64,000 nucleotides of DNA from Thalassorhabdomicrobium marinisediminis (GTDB taxonomy: Bacteria > Pseudomonadota > Alphaproteobacteria > Rhodobacterales > Rhodobacteraceae), in assembly GCF_003072065.1 (NCBI RefSeq), contig NZ_QCYG01000003.1, positions 186,001-250,000 on the forward strand, given 5' to 3'. How positions within the stretch are numbered: the first letter of the stretch is position 1; each line of letters opens with the position of its first letter. The position numbers were made by a program, and so were the translations under genes. This document shows, piece by piece, positions 7,797-16,188 of the stretch. Under the pieces are notes generated by a model. It ran no database searches. It had not been told where the DNA came from and worked only from the letters and a program-made list of their open reading frames with translations.

Positions 7797-8258
7797 TTAC
7801 ACCGGCAACGCGGTCGTCTGGCGCACGGTGCGCAGCGCAAAGGACGAATGCATCCCCTGCACGCCGGGCAGGCTTGACAGATACCGCCGGTGAATGCGCG
7901 CGAAGTCGTCGGCATCCTCGGCCACGATCTTCAGAAGGTAGTCCGCCTGCCCCGCCATCAGGTGACATTCCAGCACATCGGGAATCCGCGCGACCGATTT
8001 CTCGAAGGCGTCCAGCACGTCGTCGGCCTGCGCGCGCAGGGTAATCTCGACGAATACGATCGTCTTGCGGTTCACCCGGCGCGGATTGACCAGCGCCACA
8101 TAGCCGCTGATATAACCCTCTTTCTCGAGCCGCTGCACCCGCCGGTGACAGGCAGACGGCGAAAGATGCACCTTCTCCGACAGCTCCGCATTCGACAGCC
8201 TCCCCTGTTTCTGCAAGGCGTTCAACAAGCGGCGGTCGGTGTCGTCGATGTCGGTCAC
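7797..8258 (-). CDS. Lrp/AsnC family regulator, probable regulator of ald
   Basis: A 153-residue feast/famine regulator: an N-terminal helix-turn-helix (LLNALQKQGRLSNAELSEKV...SACHRRVQRLEKEGYI) and a C-terminal RAM ligand-binding domain (about 65-145, with GQADYLLKIVAED). The start is GTG at 8258, giving the usual family length and preceded by AAGGAG. It is divergent from alanine dehydrogenase with a 130-base shared control region. By analogy with other Lrp-ald pairs it probably activates ald in response to alanine; that is inference from context. Confidence 0.92.
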   Translation of the reverse strand: MTDIDDTDRRLLNALQKQGRLSNAELSEKVHLSPSACHRRVQRLEKEGYISGYVALVNPRRVNRKTIVFVEITLRAQADDVLDAFEKSVARIPDVLECHLMAGQADYLLKIVAEDADDFARIHRRYLSSLPGVQGMHSSFALRTVRQTTALPV

Positions 8259-8269
8259 TGCAATCTCCT

Positions 8270-8300
8270 TCGAAGAAACTTCGATTCTGCCGAAGATTCG
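8270..8300. promoter_or_regulatory. Candidate Lrp operator between lrp and ald
   Basis: The palindrome TCGAAG-AAA-CTTCGA (8270-8284) is followed closely by CGAA-GA-TTCG (8291-8300). Both sit in the divergent region right beside the regulator's ribosome-binding site, where an autoregulated Lrp-type protein would bind. Confidence 0.5.
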
Positions 8301-8388
8301 TGCAAAGTCTACCGCTAACAGCGTCGCCGTTGCCATTCCTTTTCGGGGCGAACTGCGCAAGTCTGTGCCCACACAATGGGAGAGACAC

Positions 8389-9507
8389 ATGCACATCGGT
8401 TGTCCGAAAGAAATCAAACCGCAAGAATTCCGCGTCGGTCTGACGCCAAGCGCCGCGCAGGAAGCGATCAGCCGCGGCCATAAGGTCACGGTTGAAACCG
8501 GGGCCGGGACCGGCGCGGGGTTCACCGACGAAGACTATGCCAGCCTTGGCGCCGAGATCGCGGAAAGCGCCGAGGCGCTCTTTGCCGCCGCTGACATGAT
8601 CGTCAAGGTCAAGGAACCGCAAGCGCCCGAGCGCAAGATGCTGCGCGAGGGCCAGCTGCTGTTCACCTATCTGCATCTGGCCCCGGACCCCGAGCAGACG
8701 AAGGACCTCATTGCTTCGGGCTGCACCGCCATCGCCTATGAAACCGTGACCGACCGCAACGGCGGCCTGCCGCTTCTGGCGCCCATGTCCGAGGTGGCCG
8801 GTCGGCTCGCCCCGCAGTCCGGTGCCTGGGCCTTGCAAAAGGCGAACGGCGGCAGCGGCGTGCTGCTGGGCGGTGTGCCGGGCGTGCGCCCGGCCAATAT
8901 CGCGGTGATCGGTGGTGGCGTTGTTGGCACGGCAGCGGCCCGCGTGGCCGCCGGCATGGGCGCGAATGTGACCGTTCTGGACCGCTCCGTGCCGCGCCTG
9001 TCCTATCTCGACGACGTCTTTATGGGGCGGCTGACGACCCAGTATTCCGATCAGGCGGCGGTGGAAGAGCTTTTGCCCCGCATGGACATGGTCATCGGCG
9101 CGGTCCTGATCCCCGGGGCCGCCGCACCCAAGCTGATCAGCCGCGACCAGTTGAGCCAGATGAAGCCCGGTTCGGTTCTGGTGGACGTGGCCATCGATCA
9201 AGGCGGCTGCTTTGAGACGTCGCGCGCCACGACTCATCAAGACCCGATCTACGAGGTCGATGGCATCATCCATTACTGCGTCGCCAACATGCCCGGCGCG
9301 GTCGCGCGCACTTCGACCATCGCGCTCAGCAATGCGACGATGCCCTTCATGCTGGCGCTCGCCGACAAGGGCTGGAAACAGGCCTGCAAAGACGACGCAC
9401 ACCTGCTGAATGGCCTGAACGTGCATGCGGGCAAGCTGACCTATGCCGCGGTCGGCGAGGCGCTGGGACTGGATTATATCACCCAGCAGGAGGCTTTGGC
9501 GCTTTAA
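8389..9507 (+). CDS. ald: Alanine dehydrogenase
   Basis: NAD-dependent enzyme interconverting L-alanine and pyruvate plus ammonium, 372 residues. Lys75 (VKVKEP) and His96 (YLHLAPD) fall at the positions of the catalytic Lys and His of the family. The Rossmann motif is GGGVVGTAAARVAAGMGA, followed by a nucleotide-binding Asp (TVLDRS). The ATG at 8389 follows GGGAGAG. Alanine catabolism by Ald is common in marine Rhodobacterales. A perfect hairpin terminator lies just after it. Confidence 0.97.
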   Translation: MHIGCPKEIKPQEFRVGLTPSAAQEAISRGHKVTVETGAGTGAGFTDEDYASLGAEIAESAEALFAAADMIVKVKEPQAPERKMLREGQLLFTYLHLAPDPEQTKDLIASGCTAIAYETVTDRNGGLPLLAPMSEVAGRLAPQSGAWALQKANGGSGVLLGGVPGVRPANIAVIGGGVVGTAAARVAAGMGANVTVLDRSVPRLSYLDDVFMGRLTTQYSDQAAVEELLPRMDMVIGAVLIPGAAAPKLISRDQLSQMKPGSVLVDVAIDQGGCFETSRATTHQDPIYEVDGIIHYCVANMPGAVARTSTIALSNATMPFMLALADKGWKQACKDDAHLLNGLNVHAGKLTYAAVGEALGLDYITQQEALAL

Positions 9508-9522
9508 CCCGGGCGCAAGCAA

Positions 9523-9546
9523 AAGGCCCGCCAAAGGGCGGGCCTT
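9523..9546. terminator. Terminator shared by ald and mscL
   Basis: Perfect 10-bp stem AAGGCCCGCC / GGCGGGCCTT with an AAAG loop, between convergent genes. The flanking A-run and the short T-run make it usable in both directions. Confidence 0.88.
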
Positions 9547-9565
9547 GTCACAGACGTCGAAGCCT

Positions 9566-9997
9566 TCAGGTTTTCTTCAGGCTGTCGCGGATCTCCAGCA
9601 GCACGTCGAGCTGCGACGGACCAGAGTCCACCTCGGGCGCGACCTCGTCCGGTTTTTCCGCCGCAGCCTTGATGCGGTTGACCATCTTGACCAGCATGAA
9701 GACCACGAAGGCGATGATGAAGAAGTTGACCACCGCCATGATGAACCGTCCCACCGCAAAGACCGAGGCCCCGGCCTCTTCCGCTTCGGTGATCGACGCA
9801 TAGGCCGAGGCATCGCCGCCGATGACGTAATACCAGCCGGAGAAATCGATTCCGCCGGTGAAAATGGCGATGATCGGGTTGATCAGATCGGCCACAAGGG
9901 ACGAGACGATCGCGGTGAACGCCGCGCCGATGATGATGCCCACGGCCATGTCCATGACATTGCCCTTGGCGATGAAGTCCTTGAATTCGTTCAGCAT
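9566..9997 (-). CDS. mscL: Large-conductance mechanosensitive channel MscL
   Basis: A 143-residue inner-membrane channel that opens on hypo-osmotic shock. The N-terminal helix ([20 protein letters not shown]), the glycine-rich pore helix TM1 ([19 protein letters not shown]), a periplasmic loop and TM2 ([20 protein letters not shown]) are in canonical order. The cytoplasmic tail ends in a helix ([13 protein letters not shown]) that would form the C-terminal bundle. Length is normal for the family. It lies downstream of ytoQ with a 120-base gap that carries a palindrome. Confidence 0.96.
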   Translation of the reverse strand: MLNEFKDFIAKGNVMDMAVGIIIGAAFTAIVSSLVADLINPIIAIFTGGIDFSGWYYVIGGDASAYASITEAEEAGASVFAVGRFIMAVVNFFIIAFVVFMLVKMVNRIKAAAEKPDEVAPEVDSGPSQLDVLLEIRDSLKKT

Positions 9998-10023
9998 GTA
10001 AATGTCCCCGTCCCGTTTGTTCC

Positions 10024-10041
10024 CGCGGCAATTGTGCCGCG
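10024..10041. promoter_or_regulatory. Palindrome upstream of mscL
   Basis: CGCGGCA (10024-10030) and TGCCGCG (10035-10041) are separated by ATTG, 27 bases before the mscL start. It may be an operator or a leader hairpin; nothing in the sequence decides between them. Confidence 0.35.
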
Positions 10042-10117
10042 TGGTCCAGATTTAGCGCAGCCGGTGCGGTCTGGCTAAAGGTTTTTGGGCTTTGCCTTTT
10101 GCGTCGCTGTCGCGCGC

Positions 10118-10564
10118 TCAGGACGGAAGCGTGCCGGTCAGGACGTAGCGCAGGATCTCGACCACCTGCGACGGCTCGCGCGCGACGGCAAGGGCGGCGG
10201 CGTCCACCTCTTTGAGGGCGTGGTCATGATCGGGCTGTTGCAGCACAATAAGCGATTTCCCCAAGGCCGCCGCATAGCCCGCGTCGAAGGCCGCATTCCA
10301 CTGGCGGTATTTCTCGCCAAAGCGGACCACGACGACATCCGCATCGGCAATCCCCTTGCGGGTGCGGATCGCGTTGATCATGGCGCCCTTGTGGTCGTGC
10401 CAATACTTGTTCGGCTCGTCCCCCAGAATGGCGACGCCGCAATCGTCTGACGCATCATGATCGGTCACGGGGCTGAAAAACTCGACGTCCAGCCCCTCGG
10501 CCCCCGTGGTGATCTGTTCGCGCCAATCGGTGTGGATTTCGCCGGATAGATAGACCTTGAGCAT
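10118..10564 (-). CDS. YtoQ family protein
   Basis: A 148-residue protein matching the YtoQ family, which resembles nucleoside 2-deoxyribosyltransferase-like folds but has no demonstrated reaction. Characteristic parts are MLKVYLSGEIHTDWREQI, FFSPVTDHDASDDCG, the ADVVVVRFGEKYRQWNAAFDAGYAAALGK segment (a pattern shared with the deoxyribosyltransferase family) and YVLTGTL near the end. AGGAGG precedes the ATG. It stands between pheT and mscL on the minus strand. Confidence 0.88.
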   Translation of the reverse strand: MLKVYLSGEIHTDWREQITTGAEGLDVEFFSPVTDHDASDDCGVAILGDEPNKYWHDHKGAMINAIRTRKGIADADVVVVRFGEKYRQWNAAFDAGYAAALGKSLIVLQQPDHDHALKEVDAAALAVAREPSQVVEILRYVLTGTLPS

Positions 10565-10612
10565 GTTACGCCTCCTGATTTTCTAGGTTCGCCCCATCCT
10601 AGCGGATCGGGC

Positions 10613-10636
10613 GCGCCATGCCACCCGACATGGCGC
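10613..10636. terminator. Possible weak terminator after pheT
   Basis: GCGCCATG (10613-10620) pairs with CATGGCGC (10629-10636) across an 8-base loop, 17 bases past the pheT stop on the minus strand. No T-run follows, so termination is uncertain. Confidence 0.4.
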
Positions 10637-10652
10637 AGGCAACGGGCGGACC

Positions 10653-13052
10653 CTATCCGCGCAGGGTGCCGCCGGTGGCCTTGGTGACCTTTTCGATGAT
10701 CTTCGCGCTCACAGCTTCAAGGTCGGCTTCCTTCAGCGTGGCCTTGGTGGGCTGCATCCGCACGGTCAGCGCGAGGGATTTTCGGCCCTCGCCCAGACTG
10801 CCGCCGACGAATTCGTCGAAGACGCGCACATCTTCGATCAGCGCCTTGTCCGCTCCGGCCGCGGCGTTCACCGCCGTCAGGGCATCCACCTGCGCATCCA
10901 TCACGAAGGCAAAGTCCCGCTCGACCGCCTGCAGGTCAGGAAGCGCCGCCGCGCCGCGGTTGGCGGTCTGCTTTCGGGGCAACGGAATCTCTTCGGGGTA
11001 AAGCACGAAGCCCACGACCGGCCCTTTGACGTCCATCGCCGAAAGGATGCGCGGGTGAATTTCGCCAAACACCCCCAGCACCTTTTTCGGGCCAAGACAG
11101 ATCTTGCCGTGGCGTCCGGGATGCCAGACGTCGCCCGCGCCGCGCAGGATCTGCGTCTTGGCCGGCGCACTCATCGCTGCCAGCACGGCTTCAGCGTCCG
11201 CCTTGGCGTCGAAAATATCCACGTCGCGTGACGTGCCATGCACGTCCTTTGGGCCGGTTTTGCCGACCAGGATGCCGGTGACGCGAGGGTGCTGTTCGCC
11301 CGGCTCACCGCCGTGGAACACATCGCCCGCCTCGAACAGGGCCAGATTCGACTGCCCGCGCGCCTGATTGCGCGCTGCCGCTTGGAGCAGACCGGGCAGC
11401 AGCGCGGGCCGCATGTGCGACATCTCGGAGCTGATCGGGTTGGCCAGCATCGTCGCATCGGTTCCGCCGCCGAACAGCGTGGCCGAGGCCCGGTCAATGA
11501 AGCTGTAGGTGACGCATTCGTTGTAGCCAAGGCTGGCCGTGGTGCGTCGCGCCAGGGTCATGCGCTTTTGCATCGGCGTCAGCACGGGGGCCGGCACGCC
11601 GGCGCGGGCGCGCGCCATCGGGGCGGGTTTGAGCTTGGTGAGCGACGCGATGCGCGCGACTTCTTCCACCAGATCCGCCTCGCCCTGCACGTCCGGCCGC
11701 CACGACGGCACCTGCGCCATGTCGCCCTCCATCACGAAGCCCAGCTTGGTGAGCGTGTCGCGCTGGGTGTCAGCAGGAATGTCCATGCCCACGAGAGAGG
11801 AGCAGCGGTCGGTGTCGAGCTTATAGGCGCGTGTGGTGTCGGGGATCGCACCGGCCTGCACGACTTCGGAGGCCTCACCGCCCGCGTGATCGACGATCAT
11901 CCGCACCGCATGCTCCAGCCCTTCGGGGGTGAAGGCCGGGTCGATGCCACGTTCGAACCGGTAGCGGGCGTCGGAATTGATCTTCAGCGCACGGCCTGTG
12001 TAGGCGGTGCGGACCGGATCGAAATAGGCGGCTTCAACGAAGACGTTCGTGGTCTCTTCGGTGCAGCCGGTGCGCAGGCCGCCCATGACGCCGGCGATGC
12101 TCTCGGGGCCCTCCGCGTCGGAAATGATCGTCGCACCCTCGGGGAAGGTATATTCTTTCTCGTCCAACCCGACTAGCGTTTCACCCCCCTTGGCACGGTG
12201 CAGCCGCAGGGCGTTGCCGGTGATCTTGTCGGCGTCGAACACGTGCAGCGGGCGGTTGAGATCGTAGGTGAACCAGTTCGTCACGTCGACCAGAAAGCTG
12301 ATCGGACGCAGCCCGATGGCGCGCAACTGCGCCTGCAGCCAGTCGGGGCTGGGGCCGTTCTTCACGCCCCGGATCAAGCGGCCGAAGAACACGGGGGCCT
12401 GTTCGCGGGTATCCTCGTCTATGGTGACGCTGACCGGGCTGGGGAAACTTGCCGGCACCACCTCAACCTCGCGAGGTTTCAGCGTGCCAAGCCCCCGGGC
12501 CGCCAGATCGCGGGCGATACCGCGCACGCCCAAAGCATCGGGGCGGTTGGGGGTGATGGCGATTTCGATGACCGGATCGATCTTGTCGGGGTCGTTTTCC
12601 GCCAGCCAGTCGGTGAACTTCTGCCCGACATCACCGGAGGGTAGCTCAATGATGCCGTCGTGCTCATCGCTCAGTTCAAGTTCGCGCTCGGACGCCATCA
12701 TGCCGTGGCTCTCCACGCCGCGGATGTTGCCCACCGAGAGCGTCACGTCGATGCCGGGCACGTAGTCGCCGGGTTTTGCCAGCACGACGGTGATGCCCGC
12801 GCGGGCGTTGGGTGCGCCGCAGACGATCTGCTTGTCGCCCTCGTCCGTGGCGACCGTGCAAACGCGCAGCCGGTCGGCGTCGGGGTGCTGTTCGGCGTGG
12901 GTCACCTTGGCGAGCGTGAAGGCAGACAGTTTCGCCGCAGGGTCCTCGACCCCCTCAACCTCAAGCCCGAGGTCGGTGAGCGTGTCTGCGATCTCCTCGA
13001 CCGAGGCATCGGTGTCGAGGTGGGATTTGAGCCAAGAAAGGGTGAATTTCAT
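10653..13052 (-). CDS. pheT: Phenylalanine-tRNA ligase beta subunit
   Basis: The 799-residue beta chain of the alpha2-beta2 enzyme that charges tRNA-Phe. Domain order is normal: an N-terminal MKFTLSWLKSHLDT followed by the EMAP-type tRNA-binding domain, a B3/B4 editing region, B5, a catalytic-like core and a C-terminal ferredoxin-fold anticodon-binding domain (ending TKATGGTLRG). The start at 13052 gives the family's usual length and N-terminus; upstream codons in the same frame are not conserved-looking. Unusually, pheS is not directly upstream: an ASCH gene and a low-GC membrane gene lie between them. Confidence 0.97.
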   Translation of the reverse strand: MKFTLSWLKSHLDTDASVEEIADTLTDLGLEVEGVEDPAAKLSAFTLAKVTHAEQHPDADRLRVCTVATDEGDKQIVCGAPNARAGITVVLAKPGDYVPGIDVTLSVGNIRGVESHGMMASERELELSDEHDGIIELPSGDVGQKFTDWLAENDPDKIDPVIEIAITPNRPDALGVRGIARDLAARGLGTLKPREVEVVPASFPSPVSVTIDEDTREQAPVFFGRLIRGVKNGPSPDWLQAQLRAIGLRPISFLVDVTNWFTYDLNRPLHVFDADKITGNALRLHRAKGGETLVGLDEKEYTFPEGATIISDAEGPESIAGVMGGLRTGCTEETTNVFVEAAYFDPVRTAYTGRALKINSDARYRFERGIDPAFTPEGLEHAVRMIVDHAGGEASEVVQAGAIPDTTRAYKLDTDRCSSLVGMDIPADTQRDTLTKLGFVMEGDMAQVPSWRPDVQGEADLVEEVARIASLTKLKPAPMARARAGVPAPVLTPMQKRMTLARRTTASLGYNECVTYSFIDRASATLFGGGTDATMLANPISSEMSHMRPALLPGLLQAAARNQARGQSNLALFEAGDVFHGGEPGEQHPRVTGILVGKTGPKDVHGTSRDVDIFDAKADAEAVLAAMSAPAKTQILRGAGDVWHPGRHGKICLGPKKVLGVFGEIHPRILSAMDVKGPVVGFVLYPEEIPLPRKQTANRGAAALPDLQAVERDFAFVMDAQVDALTAVNAAAGADKALIEDVRVFDEFVGGSLGEGRKSLALTVRMQPTKATLKEADLEAVSAKIIEKVTKATGGTLRG

Positions 13053-13123
13053 CGTGTCGGTCCTGCCAATCGGGTGTTGGCGGGGGTGTAGCGGATTGGC
13101 GCGCCAGGGGAAAGGCTGAACCC

Positions 13124-13549
13124 TTAGAGCGCGCGCCCGTCGAGGTCTTCGACCAGTTCGAAATGCTCGAAGACGAGCATCATCTCGGGGTCCCAGCCGC
13201 CATTGCGCCGGAAGTAGGCCTTGTGCCCCTTGCGCCACCCCAGCAGGCTGTCGTCTTCACCCTCGGCCAGCGCCATCTTCTCGGTGACGTCGCAAAATCG
13301 GATTTGCTCGACCGATGTGGTCTTGATGACCAGCGCGGGCGTGCCGTCCCAATAGGCGCAGATATCAGTGCGGCCCACGACGGGCATGGCCTCGGGCTCA
13401 TCCTCGAAATCGCGCAAAGCGCCGCAGGTGGCGCGTTTCCTGCCGTCACGGACAAGCTGGATGAGGCGGGCGGAAAGTTCGGCGGAGTCCCCGAATTTGA
13501 AGGTTCCGGCACCGGGGTAGGTTTCTTGGAGGTCTTCGATATCGGGCAT
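13124..13549 (-). CDS. ASCH domain protein
   Basis: A 141-residue ASCH-domain protein; the fold is PUA-like and thought to bind RNA or nucleotides. Family-type features are FKFGDSAELSARLIQLVRDG, RKRATCGALRDFE (the conserved Lys-Arg-Ala-Thr segment), TDICAYWDGTPALVIKTTSVE and the GWRKGHKAYFRRNGG stretch near the C-terminus. The start is ATG 13549; longer in-frame sequence runs into the palindromic spacer. It is 71 bases upstream of pheT. The substrate is unknown. Confidence 0.88.
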   Translation of the reverse strand: MPDIEDLQETYPGAGTFKFGDSAELSARLIQLVRDGRKRATCGALRDFEDEPEAMPVVGRTDICAYWDGTPALVIKTTSVEQIRFCDVTEKMALAEGEDDSLLGWRKGHKAYFRRNGGWDPEMMLVFEHFELVEDLDGRAL

Positions 13550-13645
13550 GACGTGGCTTTCGGTTGAGGTGGGCTGCACGCACCCTACAGCGCAAGTGCC
13601 GCAAGCGGTAGGGCAGCGCCCGACCCTGGGGTTGAGGCCGTCTTG

Positions 13646-13666
13646 GAAACGCATGAGATGCGTTTC
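13646..13666. promoter_or_regulatory. Perfect palindrome GAAACGCAT-gag-ATGCGTTTC
   Basis: Two 9-base arms with a 3-base centre lie 97 bases upstream of the ASCH gene start. It could be an operator for the ASCH gene or part of the surrounding repeat element. Confidence 0.45.
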
Positions 13667-13750
13667 AGGCCGAAACGGGGAAGCCCCGGGGGCGCATCGA
13701 ACACTCACAGTTTGGCGCTAGGGACGGACAATCGTCAGCGTAGCAATGTG

Positions 13751-13764
13751 TTGCACCGGTGCAA
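13751..13764. promoter_or_regulatory. Palindrome TTGCACCGGTGCAA
   Basis: A perfect 14-bp palindrome with a central CG step, the architecture of LacI/GalR-type operators. No LacI-family gene is present in the window, so any regulator is encoded elsewhere. Confidence 0.4.
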
Positions 13765-13818
13765 AAGCGCCCTCCCGGGGGGAGGGTCGGGCGCTGCCCG
13801 TGCTATGCACGGACCCAG

Positions 13819-14385
13819 CTACGCAAAAAGCAGGTAAACCGCACCGTAGAACGTTGCTAATAACCCCGCCATCATCAAATACCCAATCAAGAATACAATC
13901 GGCTTCGAAAATTGTCGCTGAGGCAGAAACTTCACTTCTCGTGTAAGTGCGTCAGGACAATTAACGGTCATTAATACCAGCCCTCTAGAAGCTAAGTCGA
14001 CCGTATCGACAATCAACAGTTCACTTGGTGAAATGGACGGCACGCGAATGCTGAAATGACCATTGGCCATAATACGAGGTTCATGATCGCGCGGGGGCCA
14101 GAGTGTATAGCTGTTAGGCGGCGCGCTTAGTACCAATTCGACGTTAGTCGCTGGCTTCTTACCCAAATTTTGAACATAGAGCTTTTCTGTCGCTATCGAA
14201 ACGCGGCTATTTGCATTTTCATTCAACTGAAAGGCTTGACTACTAACATTCGTCGAGCCCCAAATGATCCGAACTTTAGACTTAAAGAAGGACAGGAGAA
14301 AGGTTGTGAAAAGCGTCAGAAAGACGGCGTATGCGAAGTTATGGTAATCCGCAGTCGCCTGCCACAAGGCATGCAAGACCCCCAC
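13819..14385 (-). CDS. Hypothetical membrane protein inserted between pheS and pheT
   Basis: A 188-residue protein with no family I recognise. It has an N-terminal hydrophobic segment (about 16-36, ending in FFKSK), a soluble middle likely to be beta-rich (VYVQNLGKKPATNVELVLSAPP-like pattern around 70-95), and a C-terminal hydrophobic pair (about 160-188). The start is GTG, only three bases after the pheS stop, so it should be translationally coupled to pheS. Its base composition is clearly more AT-rich than its neighbours, which suggests acquisition by transfer. The middle region loosely resembles immunoglobulin-like or COG1470-type folds, but that is speculative. Confidence 0.75.
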   Translation of the reverse strand: MGVLHALWQATADYHNFAYAVFLTLFTTFLLSFFKSKVRIIWGSTNVSSQAFQLNENANSRVSIATEKLYVQNLGKKPATNVELVLSAPPNSYTLWPPRDHEPRIMANGHFSIRVPSISPSELLIVDTVDLASRGLVLMTVNCPDALTREVKFLPQRQFSKPIVFLIGYLMMAGLLATFYGAVYLLFA

Positions 14386-14388
14386 GCC

Positions 14389-15450
14389 CTACCCCCCATG
14401 CACCGTCGGCACCTGCAACGCACTAAACCCGTAGTGCTTCAACCAGCGCAAGTCGGACTCAAAGAACGCCCGCAAATCGGGGATGCCGTATTTCAGCATA
14501 GCGATGCGGTCGATACCCATGCCGAATGCAAACCCTTGGTACTCGTCCGGATCGACGCCCGCGGCTTTCAGAACCTTGGGGTGCACCATGCCGGAGCCCA
14601 GAACCTCGAGCCAGTCGTCCCCCTCGCCCACGGTCACGGTGCCGCCAGAGAAGTCGCACTGGATGTCGACTTCGGCGCTGGGTTCCGTGAACGGGAAGTG
14701 CGAGGCGCGGAAGCGGGTTTTGACGGTGGTGCCGAAATAGGCGGTGAAGAACTCTTCCAGCACCCATTTCAGGTTCGCCATGCTGAGGTTCTTGTCGATC
14801 GCCAGCCCCTCAACCTGATGGAACATCGGCGTGTGCGTCTGATCGTAATCGGCACGGTAAACGCGGCCGGGGCAGATGATGCGAATGGGTGCGCCCTGCT
14901 TTTCCATCTCGCGGATCTGCACCGGAGAGGTGTGGGTGCGCAGCACGTGCGGCGGGCGATTGTCGCCTTCGTCGCGGTGCATGTAGAACGTGTCCATCTC
15001 GGCCCGCGCGGGGTGATGGCCGGGGATGTTGAGCGCGTCGAAGTTATACCAGTCGGTGTCGATCTGGGGGCCTTCGGCGGTGGCGAAGCCCATGTCGGCG
15101 AAGATCGCGGTGCATTCCTCCCAGACCTGTGAAATCGGGTGGATCGTGCCGACCCGCCGATGCCGCGCGGGCAGCGTCACGTCAAGCCATTCGGTCTTGA
15201 GCCGCGCATCCAGCGCCGCATCCGCCAGCCCGGCCTTCTTGGCTGCAAGCGCTGCGTTGATCTCGTCCTTCAGGGCGTTGAGCGCGGGGCCAACCACCTG
15301 CCGCTCTTCCGGGGTCATCTTGCCCAGCTCGCGCATCTTCAGGCTGATCTCGCCCTTCTTGCCCACGGCTTGCAGGCGCAGCTCTTCCAGCGTGGCCTCA
15401 TCAGCGGCCTTGCCGATAAGATCGAGGTATTTGCTCTTGAGATCGTCCAT
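14389..15450 (-). CDS. pheS: Phenylalanine-tRNA ligase alpha subunit
   Basis: Catalytic alpha chain. The N-terminal coiled coil ([19 protein letters not shown]...) is followed by the class II core with [14 protein letters not shown] and motif 3 ([22 protein letters not shown]). I prefer ATG 15450 (MDDLKSK), which matches relatives; ATG 15462 would add four residues and also sits near an AAGG. No phenylalanine-rich leader peptide is visible upstream. The divergent LprI-like gene starts about 130 bases away. Confidence 0.96.
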   Translation of the reverse strand: MDDLKSKYLDLIGKAADEATLEELRLQAVGKKGEISLKMRELGKMTPEERQVVGPALNALKDEINAALAAKKAGLADAALDARLKTEWLDVTLPARHRRVGTIHPISQVWEECTAIFADMGFATAEGPQIDTDWYNFDALNIPGHHPARAEMDTFYMHRDEGDNRPPHVLRTHTSPVQIREMEKQGAPIRIICPGRVYRADYDQTHTPMFHQVEGLAIDKNLSMANLKWVLEEFFTAYFGTTVKTRFRASHFPFTEPSAEVDIQCDFSGGTVTVGEGDDWLEVLGSGMVHPKVLKAAGVDPDEYQGFAFGMGIDRIAMLKYGIPDLRAFFESDLRWLKHYGFSALQVPTVHGG

Positions 15451-15582
15451 GTCGCCGTCCATCCTTGGGCCCTTTTTCGCTTGGGTTTCAGGTAGCGAAA
15501 GGGGGCCGCGGTTGCAAGGTGCGCGGGGCGGCTCTGGCCGGATCGCACGTGGGCACTAGGTTTCCCCGACAGGAGGTCCGCC

Positions 15583-16131
15583 ATGCGCATGCTTATCATC
15601 CTTGCCCTGATCCTGCCCGCCACGATGGTCTCGGCGCAGGAGTGGTGCGACAGCGCGTCATTGAACCCGACCGAGCGGACGATCTGCGCCGATCCGATCC
15701 TGGGCGAGCTCGACGCGGACCTGACCCGCGCCTATCGCGCCTCGGACCGCGACCGGGCGGCGCAGTCACGGTGGCTGCGCGCGCGCAATGCCTGCGGGAC
15801 GGCGATCGGGTGCATCGAAGAACGCTACGCCGAAAGGATTGCAGCCCTGCGCGGCGCTAGGCCGGTGCGGTCGGACCTGCGCCCGTGGTGCGACGGGGCG
15901 CGGCTGAACCCGACGGAACAGACGATCTGCCGGACCGAAACGCTGGCAGATCTGGATGCGGCACTGCAGGCGATCTACGGCGCGGCGCAGGCGCGGGATG
16001 CGGACGGCGCGCAGCTGCGCTGGCTGCGTGGGGATCGGGACGCCTGCGGCACGGATACGTTCTGCATCGGCGATGCCTATCTGCGCCGGATCATGGCGTT
16101 GGGGCGGCAACTGCGTCTTGACGGGAACTAG
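15583..16131 (+). CDS. Periplasmic protein with two tandem LprI-like (DUF1311-type) domains
   Basis: A 182-residue exported protein: signal peptide of about 19 residues (cleavage after VSAQ), then two copies of one domain. Copy 1 (about 21-90) and copy 2 (about 102-175) share WCD-x-A-x-LNPTE-x-TIC, a DLDA/ELDA block, WLR, ACGT and a CI...Y..RI.AL end, with cysteines at matching positions. The domain resembles the LprI/DUF1311 family, some members of which inhibit lysozyme. AGGAGG sits at ideal spacing before the ATG. Its function as a lysozyme inhibitor or envelope protein is inferred. Confidence 0.82.
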   Translation: MRMLIILALILPATMVSAQEWCDSASLNPTERTICADPILGELDADLTRAYRASDRDRAAQSRWLRARNACGTAIGCIEERYAERIAALRGARPVRSDLRPWCDGARLNPTEQTICRTETLADLDAALQAIYGAAQARDADGAQLRWLRGDRDACGTDTFCIGDAYLRRIMALGRQLRLDGN

Positions 16132-16139
16132 ACAACGAA

Positions 16140-16166
16140 AAAGGCCGCCCCAAAGGAGCGGCCTTT
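16140..16166. terminator. Terminator shared by the LprI-like gene and rplT
   Basis: AAAGGCCGC (16140-16148) and GCGGCCTTT (16158-16166) form a 9-bp stem between convergent genes, with an A-run on one side and a T-run on the other. Confidence 0.85.
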
Positions 16167-16188
16167 CGCATTTCGATCGCAGCTTGGC

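Larger units (their letters stand above)
13574..13799. repeat. Palindrome-rich, REP-like intergenic element
   Basis: A perfect 17-bp inverted repeat, GGGCAGCGCCCGACCCT (13611-13627) and its complement (13783-13799), spans 189 bases. Outside it, CACCCTAC near 13581 can pair with GTAGGG at 13608-13613. Inside are a further palindrome (13646-13666), TTGCACCGGTGCAA (13751-13764) and a CCCTCCC/GGGAGGG hairpin next to the right arm. No open frame is supported. It looks like a small non-coding mobile or REP-type element. Confidence 0.6.

Noticed and set aside
7726-9534. Minus-strand open frame of 602 codons opposite ald
   Set aside because: Overlaps the clear ald gene and part of lrp in a wrong frame; no family features.
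13550-13818. tRNA gene in the palindromic spacer
   Set aside because: No cloverleaf, no conserved T-loop GTTCGA and no A/B box sequence; the palindromes fit a REP-like repeat better.
15451-15582. Attenuator or leader peptide for pheS
   Set aside because: No Phe-rich short frame and no terminator-antiterminator pair visible upstream of pheS.
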